Shown piece after piece: positions 5,117 through 5,569 of a stretch of DNA of 5,569 nucleotides (position 1 is its first letter; each line of letters begins with the position of its first letter). The stretch lies in assembly GCA_003222755.1 (NCBI GenBank), contig QHXA01000250.1:1268-6836 (forward strand), given 5' to 3'. A program made the translations under genes and the position numbers. The notes beneath the pieces are model-generated. The model was not told the DNA's origin and did not search any database. It worked only from the letters and a program-made list of their open reading frames with translations. This DNA comes from Acidobacteriota bacterium (GTDB lineage: Bacteria > Acidobacteriota > Terriglobia > 20CM-2-55-15).

Positions 5117-5569
5117 AGGCGTTGGCGTTCGAACGGCTGCGCAAAACGTTCAAGCGGTCGCGACTGTCGTTGACTCCGGGACTTCATTCCGGGCTTGGTC
5201 TGACGGCTTACACGCAGGCTTCGTCTCCAATCCGGCGCTATGCGGACCTTGTGACGCAGCGCCAATTCACCGCGATGCTCAGTGGCGCTCCAATTCCCCA
5301 CGGCCGGGAAGAACTGCTACAGATTCTCGCCGCTGCGGAAGCGGCCGAGCAGGAAATCCGAACGATTGAAGACCGGTCGACGAATTATTGGCTTCTGGAA
5401 TATCTGTCGCGGTACAAGAAGGATCAGCCGTTATCGGCTGTGGTGCTGGACGCGAAGGGTACTATCGAGCTCGAGGATTTTTATCTTCGTGCACGGGTCG
5501 CAGCCGCAAACAAACTCGATCCGGGCGCACGGATGAATGTTCAAATCGAAAGTATCGATCCGGCAAAAG
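5095..5569 (+). pseudogene. RNB exoribonuclease, out-of-frame 3' portion (right edge, incomplete)
   Basis: This frame is open from 4999 to the window end and becomes RNB-like from about 5089. It reads VEDTPAIEALAFERLRKTFK, RSRLS, then GLHSGLGLTAY and TQASSPIRRYADLV. SPIRRY is the conserved RNB motif holding the catalytic Arg (the R500 region of E. coli RNase II), codons 5233-5238. Farther on, RTIEDRSTNYWLLEYL holds the Glu of the E542 region (codon 5368). From about 5425, PLSAVVLDAKGTIELEDFYL and LDPGARMNVQIESIDPAK look like the start of the S1/OB RNA-binding domain. No start codon with a Shine-Dalgarno opens this piece, so it is the downstream half of the gene at 3677, not an independent gene. 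Whether the break is a true mutation or an assembly error cannot be told here. Confidence 0.8.

Noticed and set aside
1..5569. Defence island, CRISPR array, toxin-antitoxin pair or insertion sequence
   Set aside because: No regularly spaced repeats, transposase motifs, terminal inverted repeats or recognisable defence proteins are present. The DUF4058 nuclease-like idea alone does not make a system.

Overview
The window looks like a piece of a moderately GC-rich environmental bacterial genome, most plausibly an Acidobacteriota member. The main pointer is the start of a protein at the left edge: a signal peptide followed by a carboxypeptidase-regulatory-like (Ig-like) plug typical of the large TonB-dependent receptor families of that phylum. 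A DUF4058 protein, a DUF6178-like protein and an RNase II-family (RNB) enzyme are compatible with this, but none is diagnostic alone. The taxonomic call is inference.

Layout, left to right. (1) Bases 1-243, minus strand: N-terminus of a TonB-dependent-receptor-like outer membrane protein with a strong Shine-Dalgarno; the rest lies outside the window. (2) Bases 244-460: a 217-base gap holding its leader and a possible promoter. (3) Bases 461-1192, minus: an SDR-family oxidoreductase with YxxxK but a degenerate NNAG motif. (4) Bases 1193-1331: a divergent intergenic region with overlapping candidate -10 boxes and four copies of the octamer CACAAAAA/TTTTTGTG, two in each orientation, which form alternative hairpins. 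(5) Bases 1332-2129, plus: a DUF4058 protein. (6) Bases 2139-3659, minus: a large soluble DUF6178-like protein. It converges on the DUF4058 gene, and a small hairpin spans both stop codons. (7) From 3677 to the window end, plus: an RNase II/R-family exoribonuclease whose frame breaks near 5081-5097. The conserved C-terminal catalytic part continues in another frame to the edge.

The genes do not form one clear pathway. The two gene pairs read outward from shared control regions are SDR/DUF4058 (139-base gap) and DUF6178/RNB (17-base gap). The second pair is so close that the promoters must overlap the coding starts, and neither gene has a visible Shine-Dalgarno, so leaderless transcripts are likely. 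I see no RNA genes, CRISPR array, insertion sequence or defence system. The strongest items for follow-up are the octamer cluster, the RNB frame break and the 17-base divergent start arrangement.
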